From assembly GCA_029204225.1 (NCBI GenBank), contig CM055098.1, forward strand, positions 52,718,728 through 52,782,727: a DNA stretch of 64,000 bases, read 5' to 3'. The stretch comes from Diphasiastrum complanatum. Lineage: Eukaryota; Streptophyta; Lycopodiopsida; Lycopodiales; Lycopodiaceae. Shown here piece by piece: positions 58,224 to 64,000 of this stretch. The notes beneath the pieces are model-generated. The model did not search any database. It worked only from the letters and a program-made list of their open reading frames with translations, and was not told the DNA's origin. Every line of letters begins with the position of its first letter. The stretch's first letter is position 1. Position numbers and translations under genes: made by a program.

Positions 58224-60317
58224 AATTGTCTGTAAGTAGCCAAATGAGGAAGCCCAGACAATTATGGAGAATGTTGCATAAAAATTATAGTGCATTGGGT
58301 TTTGCATCTGCCTAAAGACAAAAAACTGCCCAAGAGAAAAGCGAACAAGGATGAGATCCTATCTTGCAAGGCATATTCTAAAGAGGATGACTGTCACAAT
58401 AAAATTTGGTAAAGCGAGGTTGATGGAATTGAAGATGTTTTGCACATGGGCTAATTAGATAATACTTCACTATGCATGTTTATGTCAATGACGACGACAT
58501 GTGTGTAACCATATCCGTTGCGAAGAGACACTATAATTGTGCTACATGCACAACTTGGGTAATGATGGAGAAAGTGTCAAAAGAAAAAGATAAGAACACT
58601 CCTTCTCTTGAGTTAATTATCCACCATGGCATGGTGCACACTGCACTCACTTTAGAAAAATGTAGCAACATTTTGAAGGCAAGAGTGTTCAGTTGGGTAA
58701 GGGAAATGCAAAGCAAAAAGCTTAAAAGAAAGACAAAAAAAGAGCAAAGCAAAAGAGGTTACTAACAAAGAAGAGCAAAGACCGATGGGCTCATCACCCT
58801 TATAGAACATTAGACAAGAAAGAATGAATGTGTTAGATGAAATAGCAAATATGAGATGTCAAAAGACAGTAATAAGTCAATTAGCCCACTCATCAAAAAA
58901 ATGGAGATTCTAAAGACATCTATGAAATGATAGAAGAATCTCCTATTGTCATGCTAGGACATAGAAGGGAAAAGAAGATGAGGACCAAGGCAAAGAAGAG
59001 GATGTTTTTATGTGGCATGACATGACATATAAAAATCATCGAGAAGATGAGCATCACAAGGAAGTGCAAGAGTAATCAAGCTAGGAGAAGTAGAACATTT
59101 TAGGAAGCAAATGTAGATGAAAGTTTTGAAGTGTATCTTCACAAGATATGATGAGCAAAGCAAAGGGGCCGATGGTATGATCCACTTGGACAACACATGC
59201 ACATAATTTGTGATGTCATATTCGATGAGATTTTTAGGTTTGGCGATAATGAAAAAGATAGTGATGAACTATCTAAGCTTCTTAATGGGGATGAAGCAAT
59301 GCCACCACCACAGGTTGATCATGGGAGTAAATTTTGACATTCTACAAGTAAATTGTTTGCGAGTTTTTTTGACCCATGATCCCACAAAATGGTAGCACAT
59401 GGTGTGCTATGCCACTACCTGATTTTTGAAGAATAAAAATTGTGGTTTGATGCATACTTAAAATTTTGACTATCCATCAAATTTTAAATAGGTCCATCAC
59501 AAAATACTTTGTTACTCTATAAAATATAAGTGCACACCAGGTGCATTGTAGACATTTGTTTAGTGCCTGTCAAATAGAAATAGAATATAATCAAAATCAA
59601 TAATTGAGAAAAATAAAAAAACTAACATAAAAAAGATTAATCAAACTGGAATATATCGTATCAAATCATGGATTCATATCCATGAGTTTCATCTTTTAGG
59701 GCCTTTGCTACAACAACTTGATTAGTCGCATGAAAGAAAAAGAATTCTCCAAAGGGATGCAGTGGTGATCTCCTTAAATGACTTCACCACATGGAGAACT
59801 TGTTGATACGTAAAGGCGGACTCATCATAAGATGACCCCCTTAGCCTATAACCATACAGAATGTCAGCAATAACAAGAGTATAATTTTTTTCGGCACAAA
59901 ATAAACAATATCTTTCACATCACAAGTGAAGGCAGCCCAATGCCAAACACAGAGCGGATCTCTAAGAGATGTAAATGATCAGAGGTGTGTTTCCACAACA
60001 GAACTCACATCCACCAATGTTCGTGGCGAAAACAGATTGCAAAAACTATTGCTAACTAAAATTGGAATGAATCGACTAAAATGGCCATAAATTGGTCATT
60101 ATAGCTCCAAATCCAAAAAATTCAGTACCTCCCGAAAACTCGAAGATGAATCATGGGTAGAATGAAACTCGCAAAACTCACAAAAAATGTACTCGCAGAT
60201 TGTCAAAACCCCAGAAATGGAACCAAAACATTTTGGAACTTGAAAAACAAGAAAACTAGAAAGAAAAACTGTACCAAACTTAAAAGAAAACGACCAAATA
60301 TGATAGAGAAAAGATCT
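58224..60317. other. No gene recognised
   Basis: AT-rich. The 97-codon frame at 58,472 is Lys-rich with no known motif. Confidence 0.45.
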
Positions 60318-61479
60318 AATGCTCTGATACCAACATTGTCATGTGCCAATCTTAGTATTGAAACATCTAATCCATTCTTAAACATCAAATAAGCATGAAA
60401 AATTGCATGAAATCAAGAAAATACTCAAGAAATCAAGAAAATAGATAAAGATAGCAAACCTTCACCAAAATAAGCAAAGTATAGATCCATTATTCACCAT
60501 TAATGATCATTCACAAGATTAGGCTTGAAACTAGAGTATGATAATAGCTCCACGTGATTTTAGACACATAATCCATAAACACTATCAAGAAAGCTCTCAA
60601 AGAGAAGCGAAGAACTAAACTTTCCAACATTGGCCACAAAAGAAAGATGGTGATGATCAACAAGCTCCCATACTAGAAAATTGCCAAATGGGAGATCTTA
60701 CATTACAAACACAAATTTTTCTAGCACATACCCAACATCTTCTACAAAGCAATCAAAATATTGATACATGAAGTATGATTATCAAGACTTTCCAAATATT
60801 CCAGATTACACACAGCACCTTAAACGAAACATATTTGTAATGATGTGTCAACTCGACCCTCCAACATTTTTTTTATCACACTTTCATGAACTGAAGTCTT
60901 TTGGCCGATATTAATGAAAACCCTTGAAATCTTGAACAAAAATATTGTTGAGCGTGAAAATTTTGAAACAGAATCTGCCTACTTTAGATGACTTGTAAGA
61001 ATTGATCCTACTACAATTCCAAAATTTAAGCTCTTTGAAAACTTCCAACAACAAGAAATTCCATTCTATATAAAGTCGATGACTACTTCTTTGTGACCGA
61101 GTTTCAAAACCACGGAAGCCAACACAATCATGGTGTAATATGGACTTCAAATGTGCCAATTTTTTGACAAAATTAAGATAACAAAATAGAACACTTTTTG
61201 GAAGAATACATATGCACAGACAACAACATGCTAGAACATGATTGCCACCCATGATAAAAACAAAAATATTGTGTCCATTCGATGAACATATAAATATAAA
61301 AACAAAATATTTTTATGAGAAAATATGTAGTAACGTGTACATAAAAATTAAGGATATAACTGCAAACATAGAGATAGATGCTGCTATATGGATAATATCC
61401 ATTTGGACTCTATGAAAACGAGTACATACAAGCGTTACGTACTACCATTAAAAAATCGACAATATTTTTAAAAAGGAAT
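60318..61479. other. Possible minus-strand LTR start; otherwise nothing recognised
   Basis: GCTCTGATACCAACATTGTC at 60,320-60,339 reads on the minus strand as a PBS (TGGTATCAGAGC) next to an LTR-like TG end. No second LTR or coding partner was found. The rest to 61,479 is AT-rich without a coherent frame. A Helitron Rep domain would be expected just upstream of 61,480 but was not seen. Confidence 0.4.
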
Positions 61480-62300
61480 CTAAAAGGTATATACACAAAT
61501 CCTTTCAATCCTCAAATCAGCTACTTGCGGAATGAAAACATTGACATCCAATACATCCTAGATCCTTATGTGGCAGCAAGCTACTGCACATCATACATGA
61601 CAAAAGTCAACAATACCTTGACAAAAGGCTTAAAAGATGCTATGTCAAAATCAATTTTAAACAATACTGATACATTGAGTCGTTTTAAAAGCACAAGAAA
61701 TGTGTTCCTTAATGCACAACAAATGAGTGCACAATTAGCTGCTATTATAGTTTTATCACTTCCACTCAACAATACAACACAATCATTTTTATTCATCAAA
61801 ACAAGTCCAGAAAACGTACGAGCATGTCTAAAAAAAAAAGCACCAACTTCAATTGTTGGAACCTTCATCTATCAACATCAAATGCAAATCGGAAAAATTG
61901 ATCATTACATGTCAAGAAAAATTTGCTAACACCAATTTTGTCTTGCTAAATATGTCACACATTACATTGACAATGGAAACCAAGTAAAAGCAAGAACAAA
62001 TTCTCAAATCATTTGAATCGTCAATTACATCCACAAAGATCCAGAAAACTATTACAAAGAGCATCTACTTTTGTATCTACCATTTATTAAATATGAACAA
62101 ACTCTAAAAAGCACCACCCAGTCATGGCACAATGCTTACTACCAAAACATACAAATCATATCACAAAACAAAACGAAATTCAACTACGGCTACAAAAAAA
62201 ACCAAATCATCGACATCAATTGGAACGATCTCGAAAATCACCAAGACGTAATTCAAAACAACCCAGCAACTGTATACATCATTAGTAGATTCAAACATTG
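61480..62300 (+). pseudogene. Helitron protein, region between Rep and helicase
   Basis: The frame from 61,486 reads YTNPFNPQISYLRNENIDIQ, then YILDPYVAASYCTSYMTKVN, the well-conserved NPYNP...M/IDIQFILDPYA.A.YI..Y..K block of Helitron proteins. FLNAQQMSAQLAAIIVLSLP and FLFIKTSPENVRACL continue the match. After stops at 61,927 and 62,014, the same frame gives NYYKEHLLLYLPFIKYEQTL (about 62,053-62,112), matching the ...YYRE.LLLYLPFR segment before the helicase. The sequence then ends at a TGA (62,299) without any Walker motif. By family it works in rolling-circle transposition. Dead copy. Confidence 0.75.
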
Positions 62301-62328
62301 AGCATTGTGCATTAACCATTATGTGAGC

Positions 62329-62990
62329 ATGCACCTCATCATACACTCACTGAACACGATATCCTTAGAAAAACACCACGATAACCTAAAATGTAGGGAC
62401 CACTTAATGAATTCCGATATACTTTGCTTGCAAGAAACACGTCAAAAACAAACAACCACCTACTTTCCATGCATATTTCAAAGCTACGATAACTTTTTCA
62501 TTTGATGAAAATGCAATATTTGACAAGCCGACACAAATACCCACAAAGTCACAACATTCAACACCAATGACATTGAAATAATACATGTGATATTCAACAA
62601 AGACGCACACTATTCCACGTGCACATAATCGCTACGTACAAGCAATCAAAGGCAAACATCAAATCATTGCTACAAATTGTCCACAACATGCTGCAAACAA
62701 TACCCACAAATGCTCCTACAATAGTAATAGACGACTTAAATATTGATATTTTAAAGCCCAACTCGCTTGCACAATTACTTCATAATTTCATGGCCAACCA
62801 TGGACTACAAATGCTTTTCAAAGAAGCAACAACTCTATATAACTCCCAACTTGACCACATGTGGACAAATTGCAACAACCATGAATGCCAATCTGGTTTG
62901 ACTTATGCATATTGATTGGTCTGATCACTCTCCAATATACTTCTACTACAAAACAAAAAGCCACCAAGCAACATTCGTTGCTCATGAATG
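62329..62990 (+). pseudogene. EEP-type endonuclease domain of the Helitron
   Basis: MHLIIHSLNTISLEKHHDNL and MNSDILCLQETRQ (catalytic Glu at 62,434) start the domain. After stops near 62,505, 62,619-62,915 gives IIATYKQSKANIKSLL, TIVIDDLNIDIL (D-x-N pair; usual G-D-F-N) and SQLDHMWTNC. A frameshift leads to WSDHSPIYFYYKTK, with the terminal catalytic S-D-H, at about 62,913-62,960. All catalytic positions are recognisable although three frames are needed. Alternative: a separate LINE endonuclease. The LDHIWTN and SDH.PIYF wording and position next to Helitron sequence favour the Helentron reading. Confidence 0.72.
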
Positions 62991-63115
62991 AAGAACGTAT
63001 ATTTGAAGTCTATGTTGTAACTCCAACTATCTTTCAAAAAATATATACAATTAAATATAATATAATACTGATAAAACTAAATTTCAAGTATATGTTAAAA
63101 CTTCAACCGTGTTTC

Positions 63116-63960
63116 ACATTTTCTAACATCTAACATCCTTCCATTTGATATAAAACCGTTTTGTTGCTTTGAGCAGCCAACTAACATATTAACCTTCTCA
63201 CAAAGTCAATCACAAACTCAATAATCTCACCTATAATTCATCATGGATTATGTTGTCCAATACAACATAATTATAATTAATATAAAATTGCATAAATCAA
63301 AACCAAAACATAAATCCATTTCATGAACTAAAAATATGACATCGTTCCCATATATTTTTGACATTTTCTAACATCCCTCTCCAATTTATTTCTTTATATT
63401 GCATCCTTGCATATAGTATACAAGCGACATGTTGCTTTGAGCAACCAACTAGCTGCGTTTCACTATATCGTGTCATAACTTGTTAAGCTTCTCATGTCAA
63501 AACGTCGATCATGAACTCAATAATCCCACCTATAATCCATCATGGATTATCTTACAAAATACAACATAATTATAATCATCAACAAATTTGATCAATTTGT
63601 TTTAAATGTCTATTCTAAACTTACAACAAATTAATATCAAATTGCTTAAATCATAACCAAAACATAAATCCACTATATAAATTAAACTCAAACAAAATCA
63701 ACTACGACCAGGTTCAACAAAATATATACAATCACATCAAATATAATCAATCATGAATTATGTTGTCTAATACAACAAAATTATAATCATCAACAAATCT
63801 TATCAATTTGTCGTAACTTTTAAATTTATATTCAAAACTTACAACAAACTAATATCCAATTTTCAAAATCAAAATGTAAATTCATTGCACAAAATAATTT
63901 CCCACATATCTTTAAATTTTATTTTCAACTTATTATTATTCTAAGCTTTTAGGATTCCTG
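63116..63960. repeat. Diverged tandem units with a hairpin, downstream of the Helitron
   Basis: Unit 1 (63,116-63,360) and unit 2 (from 63,361) share ACATTTTCTAACATC, GTTGCTTTGAGCARCCAACTA, CTCAATAATC and TCATCATGGATTAT. A third partial unit starts near 63,750 (TGAATTATGTTGTCTAATAC). ATAATCCATCATGGATTAT at 63,532-63,550 is a perfect 8-bp stem with a 3-base loop; unit 1 has it with one mismatch (63,233-63,251). It could be the subterminal region of the Helitron or an unrelated satellite. Confidence 0.7.
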
Positions 63961-64000
63961 ATATTATGACATGGCAAGGCCTTTGTGGTACAATACCACA

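Larger units (their letters stand above)
61480..62990 (+). mobile_element. Decayed Helitron with endonuclease domain (Helentron-type)
   Basis: Collinear remains of a Rep/helicase-type Helitron protein followed by an exonuclease-endonuclease-phosphatase (EEP) domain. The EEP at the C-terminal side is the defining feature of the Helentron/Helitron2 group. The helicase motor between the two and the Rep domain upstream are missing. The element is plus-strand and AT-rich. Confidence 0.72.

Noticed and set aside
62329-62990. Treating the EEP domain as a LINE endonuclease
   Set aside because: No RT, ORF1 or LINE tail is nearby, it sits collinear with Helitron sequence, and its wording differs from the endonuclease of the LINE family in this window; kept as an alternative only.
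63116-63960. CRISPR-like array
   Set aside because: Units are long, diverged and in a plant-like genome; spacing and repeat length do not fit CRISPR.

Overview
The window looks like intergenic DNA from a large, repeat-rich land-plant genome. The evidence is plant-type LTR retrotransposons primed by initiator-Met tRNA (TGGTATCAGAGC-like primer sites), long (CT)n/(GA)n tracts, and one intact intron-containing type II DnaJ (HSP40) gene of plant type. I could not fix the species. The mix of LINE and Helitron types suggests a fern or other non-flowering plant rather than an angiosperm, but that is an impression, not a proof.

Layout. 1-5,725: two LINE copies of one family (A and B, + strand), placed head to tail and bounded by (CT)n tracts. 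B keeps an intact ORF1 and the start of ORF2. 5,726-11,983 (- strand): a Ty3/Gypsy chromovirus whose order is circularly permuted. Its chromodomain end and 3' LTR lie upstream of the 5' LTR, PBS, gag and pol, with two LTRs abutting. 12,070-15,067: a third LINE copy (C). 15,068-18,500: no clear gene except a small two-exon candidate (16,101-16,691, -). 18,500-24,164: three broken Copia elements (D and E +, F -). 25,051-25,150: a tRNA-like SINE head. 26,955-28,466: the DnaJ gene (-), the only gene I consider a working host gene.

29,639-46,105: a block of Copia elements G, J, H, I and K. Here I sits in the 3' LTR of H, and H sits in the gag of J. Both nested insertions have 5-bp target duplications that can be read directly. 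K lies beside J in the opposite orientation. 46,101-48,470: a GC-richer decayed coding stretch of unknown family with a long coiled coil. 49,259-51,406: Copia scraps and an inverted Gypsy fragment (L) ending at a (GA)n tract. 51,585-56,180: nothing recognisable apart from LTR-like hints. 56,182-58,223: a Gypsy remnant (M, -) with capsid-side gag, protease, integrase and one LTR but no RT.

61,480-62,990: a decayed Helitron of the EN-carrying type (Helentron/Helitron2), with the region before the helicase followed by an exonuclease-endonuclease-phosphatase domain. It is followed by diverged tandem units that carry a hairpin (63,116-63,960).

Apart from the DnaJ gene (a cytosolic HSP70 co-chaperone by family), nearly all coding sequence is transposon-derived and most of it is inactivated by stops, frameshifts or lost catalytic residues. 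The most notable structures are the permuted two-LTR Gypsy element, the LINE/(CT)n junctions, the EN-carrying Helitron, the readable J/H/I nest with a hypervariable microsatellite inside the LTR, and the unassigned coiled-coil pseudogene.
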